DNA of 64,000 nucleotides from Clostridiaceae bacterium (GTDB lineage: Bacteria; Bacillota; Clostridia; DSM-8532): assembly GCA_012728015.1 (NCBI GenBank), contig JAAYFY010000009.1:1-64000 (forward strand), given 5' to 3'. Below the pieces are notes generated by a model. That model was given only the letters and a program-made list of their open reading frames with translations. It searched no databases and had not been told where the DNA came from. Shown here one piece after another: positions 41,620 through 50,707 of this stretch. Positions within the stretch are counted from its first letter, which is position 1. The number at the start of each line of letters is the position of its first letter. The position numbers and the translations under genes are program-made.

Positions 41620-42484
41620 TGTTTTTCACCTTCCTGAAAGTAAAGCGCCTTTTATCGTTCCGGTTTTCAAGAAGGAATCTGGATAAGGCCTTTCTCAGCA
41701 TATCGGGAGTCAGATTCCTCGTGAGGCCTCCGTTATGTGCATAGGATATTTTGCCCGATTCTTCGGAAACAACAATAGCAATGGCATCAGAAACCTCGGT
41801 AATGCCCAGCGCGGCTCGATGCCGTGTGCCAAGGTCCTTTGACAGCCCCGCATTCTGGGTAAGGGGCAGATAACAGGCGGCCGCGGTGATGATATTGTCC
41901 CTGATGATGACGGCTCCGTCATGGAGAGGTGTTTTAGGAGTGAATATGTTTAACAGGAGTTCCTCGGACAAAGCCGCGTCCATCCTGGTGCCCGTGCTGA
42001 CAATATCCCCGATTTTTGTATCCCTCTCTATGACTATCAGGGCCCCGATATAGTCTTCAGCGCAGCTCGCGCAGGCCTTGACTATGGCCTCGATGGAAGC
42101 GATGGTTTTGAGCCGCTCTTCATCATCCCTTTTAAGCAGGATATCCTGGAATCCGCTGCTTCCCAGCTTTTCCAGGGCCCGTCTGAGTTCGGGCTGAAAA
42201 AGCACGATCATACCGAATCCGAACAGTTGGATTGCGCTTTGCATCAGGAAGGCAACAGTTCTGAGCCCTATGATTTCAGAAACCCTTGACAGGATAAGTA
42301 TGAAGAGAATTCCTTTTACAAGCTGCATAGCACGGGTTTCCCGAACCAGTTGGATAACCTTGTAGACAATATAGGACACCAGAGAAACCTCGACAAGCAC
42401 TCGGATGAAATCAAGCGGACCGCTTAAGTCAAGAAAATTCATTATATATGAGATTATATCCCTAAAAAGGCCTTGTCCCGACAC
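41600..42484 (-). CDS. cdaA: Diadenylate cyclase, membrane-bound
   Basis: Makes c-di-AMP, which controls potassium uptake, osmolyte transport and wall growth. The 294 residues start at GTG 42484 with GGAGGAG seven bases upstream. Three membrane helices lie in the first about 100 residues. The DAC domain follows with DGAVIIRDN (about 188) and GTRHRAALG (about 220), the two active-site motifs. cdaR overlaps its end. In Bacillus the third gene is glmM; here mtaD takes that place. Confidence 0.95.
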   Translation of the reverse strand: MSGQGLFRDIISYIMNFLDLSGPLDFIRVLVEVSLVSYIVYKVIQLVRETRAMQLVKGILFILILSRVSEIIGLRTVAFLMQSAIQLFGFGMIVLFQPELRRALEKLGSSGFQDILLKRDDEERLKTIASIEAIVKACASCAEDYIGALIVIERDTKIGDIVSTGTRMDAALSEELLLNIFTPKTPLHDGAVIIRDNIITAAACYLPLTQNAGLSKDLGTRHRAALGITEVSDAIAIVVSEESGKISYAHNGGLTRNLTPDMLRKALSRFLLENRNDKRRFTFRKVKNSEQADR

Positions 42485-42621
42485 TCCAATGCTCCTCCGT
42501 CAAAGCGTCCTTATTGATGTATGGGCAGGTGCCAATATACCGATGTCACATAAAAAAATACCACCTGGTTCACATTCCCCGATATAATTCCAGAAAGAAA
42601 AACAAGAAGCAACTCAATAAG

Positions 42622-42650
42622 ATTATACCCTCTCTATGCCTGCTTTTGTA
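42622..42650 (-). promoter_or_regulatory. Possible promoter of cdaA
   Basis: TATAAT on the minus strand (42622-42627) with a poor -35 (TACAAA) 17 bases upstream. It leaves a leader of about 130 bases. Nothing else in 42485-42697 is recognisable. Confidence 0.35.
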
Positions 42651-42697
42651 TATTTTACAGTCTATTGTAACAAAAATGCAATATGCAAAAGTGTCAT

Positions 42698-42731
42698 AAA
42701 AAAAGCAGGTTCATGCGCGGTATTCGGAACC
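42698..42731 (-). terminator. Possible terminator after pstB
   Basis: 5-bp stem GGTTC/GAACC with a long loop, then seven T residues on the minus strand. The 140 bases between it and the pstB stop hold no gene I can support. Confidence 0.4.
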
Positions 42732-42869
42732 CTTGTCAACCTGAAAGCATGGGGTGAGGAGTTTATACTTCCATAACCGAGCTTCCAGGTGATGCTAACA
42801 GTTACCTCTCGCCTGCAACTTCCGGCATTGTCATCGCAAACACAGCGAAACGGGGCGCGGCAGCCTCCT

Positions 42870-43628
42870 TCATCCGAACTTTCCGGAAATATATCTTGCG
42901 GTCCTCTCATCCTTAGGCCTGCTGAAGATCTTCCTTGTGATATCATACTCAATGAGCTCGCCCAGAAGGAAAAAGGCTATCCTGTCCGAAATACGGCCTG
43001 CCTGCTGCATGTTATGGGTTACTATCACGATTGTGTAGTTCTTTTTCAGCTGACCGCAGAGCTCCTCGATCTTCATTGTGGATATGGGGTCGAGGGCCGA
43101 TGTGGGCTCGTCCATCAGGAGCACCTCGGGCCGGGTTGCCAGTGCCCGGGCTATACAGAGACGCTGCTGCTGTCCGCCGGAAATTTCCAGCGCATTCTTA
43201 TGCAGTCTGTCTCGCACTTCCTCCCAGAGGGCGGCTGACCTCAGGCTCCCCTCAACGATATCATCCAATACTGACTTCTTTTTAATGCCATGAATCCGGG
43301 GGCCAAAGGCTACGTTATCGTAGATGGACATGGGAAACGGATTCGGCTTTTGAAAAACCATTCCGACGCGTTTCCTCAGAACGGTTACATCAATATCCCC
43401 GAGGATTTCAAAGCCGTCAAGTTTTACGCTCCCGGTAACACTTACATTCTCAACAAGATCGTTCATCCTGTTCAGGGTTTTCAGGAAGGTGGATTTACCA
43501 CAGCCTGATGGCCCGATTAAGGCCGTTATCTCACACCCAGGAATATCCATGCCGATATTTTTCAAGGCATGAAAAGAGCCGTAATACAGATTAAGACCAC
43601 GCACCGATATTTTTATACCCGGCTTCAT
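42870..43628 (-). CDS. pstB: Phosphate ABC transporter ATP-binding protein
   Basis: ATPase of the high-affinity phosphate importer. ATG 43628 is chosen because GGAGG lies six bases upstream, giving the usual 252 residues; 13 codons before it are ignored. Walker [11 protein letters not shown]-loop [14 protein letters not shown], signature [15 protein letters not shown] and Walker [12 protein letters not shown] are all present, as is the switch histidine in IVTHNM. It sits apart from pstSCA, which lie 3.7 kb away on the other strand. Confidence 0.96.
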   Translation of the reverse strand: MKPGIKISVRGLNLYYGSFHALKNIGMDIPGCEITALIGPSGCGKSTFLKTLNRMNDLVENVSVTGSVKLDGFEILGDIDVTVLRKRVGMVFQKPNPFPMSIYDNVAFGPRIHGIKKKSVLDDIVEGSLRSAALWEEVRDRLHKNALEISGGQQQRLCIARALATRPEVLLMDEPTSALDPISTMKIEELCGQLKKNYTIVIVTHNMQQAGRISDRIAFFLLGELIEYDITRKIFSRPKDERTARYISGKFG

Positions 43629-43675
43629 GCGGAACCTCCGAATGCCCATACTTTCTGTGGTCATCAATTCTTAAG

Positions 43676-44809
43676 TTACAGATGGTTGAAAAGCATCTCC
43701 AGTGAAAGGCGCGCTGGCATTTTTCCGGTCTTCCAAGCATAATTGCACTCCGCGCATTTTTTCAGGAAACCGGCCAAAAAAGCGCTGTCTGACCTTTCTG
43801 CCTGTTCCGACATCTTTCTCAGGGCATAAGGATGCTTTCCGGGGAAGTAATGGCTGATCCGGGAAGCGGGGACGCGCCGGTCCATTAATAATCTGATCTT
43901 GAGCAATTCACCTGTTTGCTTTGATATCATGGCAAGTATTTTTGGTTCCGCCTCTTTTAAGTACAACATGTCATCCAGATAAGCCAGCGCCTTCGCCCTG
44001 TCCCTGGCTGCTACGGCATCCATGAGGTCAAATATCACGCTCTTAATGGTTACCGAGGCTACGGCCCTGATATCGTCAATGGCTACCTTTTCCCGATCGC
44101 CGGTATATTGGATAATCTTGAATATTTCATTCCTGAGGGAATACATGTCGGGATCACTGATGGCGACAAGATACTCGGCAGCGTTGGTATGAATGGTCTT
44201 GCGGCTTTGCCTGAAACCTTTGATGACCCATTTTATCAATTCATCTTCACTCAGGTTGTCCTGGTGTATATAAAGACCGTGCATCTGAATGGCCTTATAG
44301 AGTCCCGAACGCTTATCCACGCTGTCTTCCACCATGATCAGGCAGGTGCTTTCAGGCATGTCGGGAATATATTGCTTGAGGGCTTCCCGGGCTTTTCCTT
44401 CAGTACCGGTCGGGGCGGGTTCGGAATACGCGCCTGCCTCGTCGGAGAAGTATTCCTCCGTCTCAGCCTTTTCCTGCCTGGAAGCGGCTTTTTTCTTCGT
44501 GGCTAGCAGGTTGGATTTCTTTACAAGCACCACCTTGCGGTCCGCAAAGACCGGGTAGGTATCACAGGCGTCAATAAGTTTATCCACATCAATCCTGCCC
44601 TCGAACCGCACCAGGTTAAGACCGCTCTGATCCTCCTTCAAAGCGGCCTTAATGATCTCACCCACATAGTAATCCAGCAAAAAACGCTCGTTCCCGGAAA
44701 ACAGGTATACACCTTTCAGGTTTCCGGTTCTCAGCTGTTCTTTAAGAATGGCCAGTTGGTTCTGTGTCCCTGGTTTCTTCCTGGTTCCGTATCTTCCGGG
44801 TGAAGGCAT
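43676..44809 (-). CDS. holA: DNA polymerase III delta subunit
   Basis: Opens the beta clamp during clamp loading. ATG 44809 has GGAGTG upstream and gives 377 residues, slightly longer than usual; six codons before it remain open. An insertion rich in K, E and P lies at about 110-145. Family features are GVYLFSGNERFLLDYYVGEI near the N-terminus, VYTNAAEYLVAISDPDMYSLRNEIFKI-like domain II sequence and a helical C-terminal domain ending SLEMLFNHL. It is downstream of thrS on the same strand. Confidence 0.9.
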   Translation of the reverse strand: MPSPGRYGTRKKPGTQNQLAILKEQLRTGNLKGVYLFSGNERFLLDYYVGEIIKAALKEDQSGLNLVRFEGRIDVDKLIDACDTYPVFADRKVVLVKKSNLLATKKKAASRQEKAETEEYFSDEAGAYSEPAPTGTEGKAREALKQYIPDMPESTCLIMVEDSVDKRSGLYKAIQMHGLYIHQDNLSEDELIKWVIKGFRQSRKTIHTNAAEYLVAISDPDMYSLRNEIFKIIQYTGDREKVAIDDIRAVASVTIKSVIFDLMDAVAARDRAKALAYLDDMLYLKEAEPKILAMISKQTGELLKIRLLMDRRVPASRISHYFPGKHPYALRKMSEQAERSDSAFLAGFLKKCAECNYAWKTGKMPARLSLEMLFNHL

Positions 44810-44929
44810 GTCATCACTCCATGTCATTCGGATATAGATATTATATCATTATTGGACCCGGTGCACGCCGCATGATATATTTCCTGCCCATTATCATAGT
44901 TTGGTTAAGTCTTCCCCGCTTAAATGCGT

Positions 44930-46831
44930 TTACAGCGCTTTTGTTGCAATCTCATTCAGGATTTTCTCAAGGAAGCTGTCCATCGGCATGGAGCCCATAT
45001 CGCCTTCCTTGCGGGACCTGACCGCCACATGTCCGGTCTCGGCCTCCTTTTCCCCAAGGACAAGCATGTAGGGAACCTTCTCCAGTTGGGCCTCTCTGAT
45101 CTTGAAACCGATCTTCTCATTCCGGCCATCCAGTTCAACCCTGATCCCATTTTCTTCAAGCCTGGCCTTAACTTCTTCGGCATAGGGGATATGCTTTTCG
45201 ACTATGGTAAGTATCTTTACCTGCACGGGCGAGAGCCATACCGGAAAAGCGCCGGCAAAGTGCTCGGTGAGGATGGCAATGAAACGCTCAATACTCCCGA
45301 ACACTACCCGGTGGATCATGACCGGCCTGTGCTTTTCTCCGTCAGGACCGATATAGTACAAATCGAAGCGCTCAGGCATGTTCATGTCAAGCTGGATGGT
45401 TCCGCACTGCCAGGTACGGCCGATGCAATCCACCAGATGGAAGTCGATCTTAGGTCCGTAAAAGGCCCCGTCACCTTCATTGATCTTGTATTCTATGCCC
45501 TGGTCCTCCAAGGCCTCCATCAGCGCCGCAGTGGACTTTTCCCACATCTCGTCCGAACCGATGTATTTTTCAGGACGGGTTGAGAGCTCCACATGGTACT
45601 TGAACCCAAAAGTCCTGTAGAAGTCGTCTATGAGCTGGATAACCCCGATAACCTCATCCTTGATCTGGTCAGGCGTCATGAAGATATGGGCATCATCCTG
45701 GGTGAAGCAGCGAACCCTCATCAGGCCGTGCAAGGTTCCTGACAATTCATGCCGGTGTACAAGGCCCAGTTCGCCCATCCTTTGGGGGAGATCCCTGTAG
45801 GAATGGAGCCTGCGCTTAAAGACCAGAATGCCTCCGGGGCAGTTCATGGGCTTGACGGCGAACTCCGCATCCTCAATGTTCACGAAGTACATGTTGTCCT
45901 TGTAATTGTCCCAGTGCCCTGAGCGGAGCCAGAGTTCCCTGGTCAGCATGACCGGCGTTTTGATCTCCTGGTAGCCCCGCTTCACATGCTCCTTGCGCCA
46001 ATAGTCCTCCAAAAGGTTTCTTAAGACCATTCCCTTGGGCATGAAGAACGGAAAGCCCGGACCCTCCTCATAGATATCAAAGAGGTCCAGTTCCCTGCCC
46101 AGCTTGCGGTGGTCACGTTTTTTTGCTTCCTCCAGCCTCTGGAGATACTCATCCAGCTGGCTCTTCTTCGGGAAAGCCGTACCGTAAATCCTCTGGAGCA
46201 TTTTGTTCTTTTCGCTGCCGCGCCAGTAAGCTCCTGCCAGCTGCATAAGCTTGATGGCCTTTACCTTTCCGGTTGAGGGCAGATGGGGTCCGGCACACAA
46301 ATCGGTAAAATCACCCTGCCTGTAAAATGATATTTCTTCATCCTCCGGCAGTTCACTGATGAGTTCCACCTTATATGGCTCATCCTTCACCAGTTCAAGC
46401 GCCTCATCCCTGGAGAGGGTAAAGCGCTCAACGGTGTGGTCCTCTTTTATAATCTTTTTCATTTCCTCTTCTATGGCCTGCATGTCTTCAGGCGTAAAGG
46501 ACCTCTCATAGTCAAAGTCGTAATAAAAGCCGTTATCAATAGCCGGCCCGATAGCCAGTCTGACGCCGGGGAAAAGGCGCTTTACGGCCTGCGCCATGAT
46601 ATGGGAAGCCGTATGCCAGTACGTGTGCCTGCCTCCCTCGCTGTCAAAGGTCAGGATATTCAGGCTGCAATCCTCTGTCACCGGTGTGGTCAGATCCTTC
46701 ACCTCGCCGTTGATTTCGCCGGCTACAGCTACCCTGGCAAGCCCTTCGCTGATGCTTTTGGCTATATCCAGTATGGTCGTGCCCTTTTTAACCTGTATTT
46801 TGCTTCGGTCTTTCAGTGTTACCTGGATCAT
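44930..46831 (-). CDS. thrS: Threonyl-tRNA synthetase
   Basis: Charges tRNA-Thr. ATG 46831 has GAAGGGG nine bases upstream and gives 633 residues, the usual length. The TGS domain (about 1-60) has KKGTTILDIAKSI. The editing domain follows with HTASHIMAQAVKRLFP. The class II catalytic core has MNCPGG, RHELSGTLHGLMRVR (motif 2) and FGSIERFIAIL (motif 3). The anticodon-binding domain ends the protein. Expression is controlled by the T-box upstream. Confidence 0.97.
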   Translation of the reverse strand: MIQVTLKDRSKIQVKKGTTILDIAKSISEGLARVAVAGEINGEVKDLTTPVTEDCSLNILTFDSEGGRHTYWHTASHIMAQAVKRLFPGVRLAIGPAIDNGFYYDFDYERSFTPEDMQAIEEEMKKIIKEDHTVERFTLSRDEALELVKDEPYKVELISELPEDEEISFYRQGDFTDLCAGPHLPSTGKVKAIKLMQLAGAYWRGSEKNKMLQRIYGTAFPKKSQLDEYLQRLEEAKKRDHRKLGRELDLFDIYEEGPGFPFFMPKGMVLRNLLEDYWRKEHVKRGYQEIKTPVMLTRELWLRSGHWDNYKDNMYFVNIEDAEFAVKPMNCPGGILVFKRRLHSYRDLPQRMGELGLVHRHELSGTLHGLMRVRCFTQDDAHIFMTPDQIKDEVIGVIQLIDDFYRTFGFKYHVELSTRPEKYIGSDEMWEKSTAALMEALEDQGIEYKINEGDGAFYGPKIDFHLVDCIGRTWQCGTIQLDMNMPERFDLYYIGPDGEKHRPVMIHRVVFGSIERFIAILTEHFAGAFPVWLSPVQVKILTIVEKHIPYAEEVKARLEENGIRVELDGRNEKIGFKIREAQLEKVPYMLVLGEKEAETGHVAVRSRKEGDMGSMPMDSFLEKILNEIATKAL

Positions 46832-46881
46832 TATGCTCATCCCCTTCGGTTTGTTAAGCTGATTTATTTTTATAAATAATA

Positions 46882-47138
46882 AAGCCCTCATCCATCCAAG
46901 GATGAGAGCTTGATGCCCACACGGTTCCACCCTGGTTGCAGGACAAAGCGATAAGCCTTTGTACTGCCACTCAATGATTGTAACGTGATCAACGCGAGGG
47001 CTTACTGCGCTTTTCAGCCCACGGGCTCCAGGGTGGTATCAAAACCTGGACAGGCCGGGACAGCTTTCAGCCGGCGGCTGTCCCTCTCTTAGGCGTTCGT
47101 ACGGTTTGACATGTCCCTTTCAAAGCCTTTAACGATTG
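46882..47138 (-). promoter_or_regulatory. T-box riboswitch of thrS
   Basis: Leader of about 250 bases that senses uncharged tRNA-Thr. The T-box core AGGGTGGAACCGTG (46920-46933) is near consensus. Stem I includes GGGACAGC/GCTGTCCC and a region GATACCACC that offers the Thr codon ACC in two positions. The terminator stem GCTCTCATCC/GGATGAGGGC (46884-46909) is followed by a T-rich tail. The T-box core can disrupt this terminator when tRNA binds. Confidence 0.9.
46884..46909 (-). terminator. T-box intrinsic terminator
   Basis: 10-bp stem with one G-T pair (GCTCTCATCC / GGATGAGGGC), six-base loop, then TTTATTATTT. It is 53 bases before the thrS start. Confidence 0.85.
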
Positions 47139-47144
47139 ATCTTC

Positions 47145-47173
47145 ATATTACCATATGCCTGATGCGCTGTCAA
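47145..47173 (-). promoter_or_regulatory. Sigma-A promoter of thrS
   Basis: TTGACA and TAATAT with a 17-base spacer on the minus strand; the predicted start gives the full T-box leader. Confidence 0.8.
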
Positions 47174-47349
47174 TGTACATCTAATAGGGGGAAATGCATT
47201 CGCGGATGGCAATATTCTCTGTCAGCCGTCATATTCAGGCTTCCTTCAAAGTATTTTAAAGATACCGAAGTGCTTCTTAGCTTTTTGGTTATCCTGCCTC
47301 TAATCATCCGGAAAGGCTTCTTTATCACCCGACCATGAGGGGAGTTTTG

Positions 47350-48162
47350 ATGGGACGTATTATGAACCGGATCATTCAAGCAATATTTCTTACGGCAGTA
47401 CTATTTCTGACGGCATGTCGAGGGGATCCGGCTATCAGGATTGCCATTGAAGGATCCACTTCCATGCAGAAAATGATGCAGGAAATGGCAGACGCGTATA
47501 TGGAAACTCATACCCATATAACAGTGGAATACACGGGCAGCGGATCCAGCGCGGGCATCAGGTCTGTAATTTCCGGGACTTCTGACATAGGAGCAGTTTC
47601 GAGGGTGGTAAGGGAGGAGGAACTAAACCAGGGACTCCAGGCGATACATATAGCCTGGGACGCAATCGCGGTCATCGTCCATCCATCAAACTGTGTTCAG
47701 AACCTGACCAGCCAACAGGTTGCTCGGATCTTTAAAAAGGAGATCACCAACTGGTCGGAGGTTGGCGGTCCCGACGCAGGTATCGTCGTTGTAACACGTG
47801 ATCCGGCATCGGGCACGAGGGAGGCCTTTGACGGGCTCTTCGGGATCCGGGACGAGGTCCGGGCCGACCTGGAGGCCGCAAAGACCGGCGAAACGCTTAT
47901 TGCTGTGGCGCAGAATCCCAACGCTGTAGGCTATGTTTCCCTGAATTACATAAGGAAGGGCGTTAAGGCCATCTGTATAGATGGCATAGCACCGTCTTTT
48001 GAAAATGTTTTAAGCGGAAGCTACGAAATAAGGCGTCCGCTAATGATTGTTACTAAGGTGTATCCTGATGCTCATGAGCAGGATTTCATTGATTTTATGT
48101 TTTCGGAGGAAGGAAAGGCAATTGTCGGGCAGGAAGCAATACCCATTGAAAGAAACAGGTAA
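47350..48162 (+). CDS. pstS: Phosphate-binding lipoprotein
   Basis: Captures phosphate outside the cell for PstCAB. The start at ATG 47350 has AGGGGAG six bases upstream; the in-frame ATG at 47335 is less likely. The 270 residues begin with a lipoprotein signal ending LTAC. Phosphate-contact segments are IEGSTSMQKMM, EYTGSGSSAGIRSVISGTSDIGAVSR and DPASGTREAF. Next is pstC. No Pho-box was recognised in the 170 bases shared with thrS. Confidence 0.94.
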   Translation: MGRIMNRIIQAIFLTAVLFLTACRGDPAIRIAIEGSTSMQKMMQEMADAYMETHTHITVEYTGSGSSAGIRSVISGTSDIGAVSRVVREEELNQGLQAIHIAWDAIAVIVHPSNCVQNLTSQQVARIFKKEITNWSEVGGPDAGIVVVTRDPASGTREAFDGLFGIRDEVRADLEAAKTGETLIAVAQNPNAVGYVSLNYIRKGVKAICIDGIAPSFENVLSGSYEIRRPLMIVTKVYPDAHEQDFIDFMFSEEGKAIVGQEAIPIERNR

Positions 48163-48192
48163 AGTCCAGCATGGAAAAGGTAGAGAAAGCCG

Positions 48193-49101
48193 ATGAAGAG
48201 AAAAACGCAAAGGGCAAAACCGGGTTTTGAGAGCTTTGAGGAGACTGCAGAGCTTGTTTTCGCGTTAAGTGCCTGGGTCAGTATCATATCGGTAATACTG
48301 ATAACAGTCTACATACTTGCGGCGGGATTACCGCCCATCCTTAAGATCGGCGTGTTTCAGTTTATTCTTGGAACCCAGTGGAAACCCACCGCGGAGATTC
48401 CCCAATTCGGCATCTTGCCCATGATCCTGGCTTCCCTTTTGGGAATGGCCGGCGCCATGGCCGCAGGCGTTCCAATAGGTCTGTTCACGGCCATTCTTCT
48501 TTCCGAGCTGGCGCCAAAAGGGATAGCCGGCTTTTTAAGAACGTGCATGGAGCTTCTTGCAGGAATCCCATCGGTTGTTTACGGTTTCTTTGGCCTGACT
48601 GTAATCGTGCCCTTTATCAGGACCCGCCTGGGAAGTCCCTCCGGAAACAGCCTTCTGGCCATGATAGCCATATTGTCCGCCATGGTCCTTCCCACCATCG
48701 CAAGCATTTCCGAGACATCCCTCCGGGCTGTTCCCAAAGAGTACAGGGAAGGCGCGCTTGCCCTGGGAGCTTCCAGGATGGAAACCATTTTCAAGGTGGT
48801 CGTCCCTGCGGCAAAACCGGGAATTGCGGCCTCGGTGGTGCTGGGAATGGGACGGGCTGTAGGCGAAACTATGGCGGTTATCATGGTCTGCGGCAATATC
48901 CCGCGTATCCCTCGCTCGCTGATGGATGCGGTGAGTCCCATGACAGCCGCCATCGCTAAAGATTTATCCTATGCCGGCCCCTTCCATCGGTCCGCGCTAT
49001 TCGGAATAGGCACTGTGCTCTTTCTTTTCATCGTTGCCCTGAACCTTGTCTTAAATGCGGTGGTGCGGCGTTCTGCCGAAGGGAGGCATGATATCGGATG
49101 A
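48193..49101 (+). CDS. pstC: Phosphate ABC transporter permease PstC
   Basis: A 302-residue membrane protein with six helices; the first lies at about 30-52. GVPIGLFTAILLSELAP and the coupling loop EYREGALALGASRMETIFKVVVPAAKPGI mark a phosphate permease. The loop IPRIPRSLMDAV follows before the last helix. Its end overlaps the pstA start by four bases (ATGA). Confidence 0.95.
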   Translation: MKRKTQRAKPGFESFEETAELVFALSAWVSIISVILITVYILAAGLPPILKIGVFQFILGTQWKPTAEIPQFGILPMILASLLGMAGAMAAGVPIGLFTAILLSELAPKGIAGFLRTCMELLAGIPSVVYGFFGLTVIVPFIRTRLGSPSGNSLLAMIAILSAMVLPTIASISETSLRAVPKEYREGALALGASRMETIFKVVVPAAKPGIAASVVLGMGRAVGETMAVIMVCGNIPRIPRSLMDAVSPMTAAIAKDLSYAGPFHRSALFGIGTVLFLFIVALNLVLNAVVRRSAEGRHDIG

Positions 49102-49952
49102 ACCGAAAACGACGGGCGAAGGACCTGGTCCTGACCATTATTGTCTGGTTGTTTTCTCTTACCGGGGCGGCGTTTTTGATCTGGATCATGTTTACGGTCA
49201 TCTCCCGCGGGCTGGCAGGCATCAGCCTGGATTTTATAATCGGTGATTATAACCTTTATAAAGGCAGGACTGGTATATTTCCAATGATAGCCGGAACCCT
49301 TATCATCATTTTCTGCACTATGGCCATAGCTGTCCCCGTGGGTATATGCGCTGCCATTTATCTGACCGAGTATGCGAAACAAGGGGTTCTCGTCCGGGCT
49401 ATCAGGTTTGCCACAGAAAGCCTTTCAGGGATTCCTTCCATCATCTATGGCCTTTTCGGTTATATATTCTTCAAAAACGCCCTCGGGCTTGGATTCTCGG
49501 TTCTTTCAGGCGCGTTGACGCTGAGTATCATGGTCCTGCCCCTGGTAATCCGGACAACCGAGGAGGCGCTGAAATCAGTGGATCCCGGCTATCGCGAGGT
49601 CAGCCTGGCCCTCGGAGCCTCCAGGCTTTATACTATCTTCCGGGTTGTTCTCCCCTGTGCCGTCCCTGGCATTCTCACAGCTGTAATCCTCAGCATGGGT
49701 AGGGTAATCGGTGAAACAGCAGCTGTTATCTTCACCGCAGGCGCGGTGCCCAGGGTTCCCCGGCCGGGAAGGGTTTTAAAATCCAGTGTACGCACCCTTT
49801 CGGTGCACCTGTACCTGGCGGCGCTGGAGGAGGCCGATTTCACCAGCGCATTTGCTACTGCGGCCATACTGATGGTGATTATAGCGGTGCTGAATTTCAC
49901 GGCAAAGAGGATTGCAAAACGTCTTAGAGGCGAGAGGTTGGAGGGTAGATAA
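49098..49952 (+). CDS. pstA: Phosphate ABC transporter permease PstA
   Basis: A 284-residue membrane protein, partner of PstC. Visible are GICAAIYLTEYAKQG, ESLSGIPSIIYGLFGYIFF and the coupling loop GYREVSLALGASRLYTIFRVVLPCAVPGI. Six hydrophobic helices. GGGAGG lies upstream within pstC. It is the last gene of the plus-strand pst unit; pstB and phoU do not follow. Confidence 0.95.
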   Translation: MNRKRRAKDLVLTIIVWLFSLTGAAFLIWIMFTVISRGLAGISLDFIIGDYNLYKGRTGIFPMIAGTLIIIFCTMAIAVPVGICAAIYLTEYAKQGVLVRAIRFATESLSGIPSIIYGLFGYIFFKNALGLGFSVLSGALTLSIMVLPLVIRTTEEALKSVDPGYREVSLALGASRLYTIFRVVLPCAVPGILTAVILSMGRVIGETAAVIFTAGAVPRVPRPGRVLKSSVRTLSVHLYLAALEEADFTSAFATAAILMVIIAVLNFTAKRIAKRLRGERLEGR

Positions 49953-49978
49953 TTGGTGTCAAGCGAGACTTTTTTGGT

Positions 49979-50125
49979 GTCATTGCGAGGGACGAAGTGA
50001 CGAAGCAATCTCTTGCATATACAGTATTACGCTGCAATAAAGAGATTACCACGCCCGGCTTTGTCAGGCTCGCAATGACAGTCCTGGGGATTGCCGCGCT
50101 TCGCCTGCGCTCCGCTCGCAATGAC
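49979..50125. repeat. GTCATTGCGAG inverted-repeat element (copy A)
   Basis: GTCATTGCGAG (49979-49989) faces CTCGCAATGAC at 50069-50079 and again at 50115-50125. Inside are AAGCAATCTCTT and AAGAGATTACC, a second inverted pair. The right part recurs in copy B near 24500. No coding capacity. This style of short palindromic repeat is scattered in many bacterial genomes. Confidence 0.75.
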
Positions 50126-50133
50126 AGGAAGAA

Positions 50134-50595
50134 TCACTCGAAAACTATATAATCCCTGATGCGCTCGAGGGTTTTAGGGCCAATCCCCTTAACGTTCAGG
50201 AGATCCTCAAGGGAGTTGAAAGGGCCGTGCATGTCCCTGTATTCCATGATGGCCCTGGCCTTGACTTCCCCGATATATGGCAGGGCGACGAGTTCATCCA
50301 TGCCGGCTTTATTGATATTAACCTTAAGAGTACCCGGAGGTTCACTACCGGGCTTGCTTTCCTCGTCATCAGCGTCGGGGACATCGTAGAAGCTGTCATC
50401 ATTGTATAGCCCTGAATCCCCGCCAGGCGTTTTTGCCGCATGAGGGGTCTGGGTGGCCATGATCCTTATTGTTTCGCCCCGTTCATGGTTCGCCCTCCAC
50501 AAAAGCAGTATGGTAAGAGCCACTAAAACTATAAGAATGGCCGCAAGATATTCCCAGGGTATTTTAAACTCCAGCTTTCCGATCCTGATACGCAT
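50134..50595 (-). CDS. ComEA-like helix-hairpin-helix protein
   Basis: A 153-residue protein with one N-terminal membrane helix (about 15-34, LAAILIVLVALTILLLW), an acidic linker with DDSFYDVPDADDEE, and two HhH motifs at the C-terminus: ELVALPYIGEVKARAI and LLNVKGIGPKTLERI. HhH binds DNA without sequence specificity. It lacks the SLBB domain of Bacillus ComEA, so it may be a short ComEA for DNA uptake or a different envelope DNA-binder. GGGGAT precedes the ATG. Confidence 0.85.
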   Translation of the reverse strand: MRIRIGKLEFKIPWEYLAAILIVLVALTILLLWRANHERGETIRIMATQTPHAAKTPGGDSGLYNDDSFYDVPDADDEESKPGSEPPGTLKVNINKAGMDELVALPYIGEVKARAIMEYRDMHGPFNSLEDLLNVKGIGPKTLERIRDYIVFE

Positions 50596-50649
50596 GGCAT
50601 CCCCATAAAAAGAATGTAACTATTTCAGGGTTATCAACCTGTTTATACC

Positions 50650-50678
50650 ATTATATATTAATCATTCCATTCTCTCAA
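50650..50678 (-). promoter_or_regulatory. Promoter of the ComEA-like gene
   Basis: TTGAGA and TATAAT with a 17-base spacer on the minus strand, 54 bases before the start codon. Confidence 0.7.
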
Positions 50679-50707
50679 GGAAAATCTTGACTTATACTGC
50701 TTATGCC

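Noticed and set aside
42662-42952. A 96-codon minus-strand frame overlapping the end of pstB
   Set aside because: It overlaps the conserved pstB C-terminus in another frame and has no ribosome binding site or domain.
47028-47040. AGGGTGGTATC on the plus strand as a second T-box
   Set aside because: It is the complement of the thrS specifier region. No stem I, terminator or synthetase gene follows on the plus strand.
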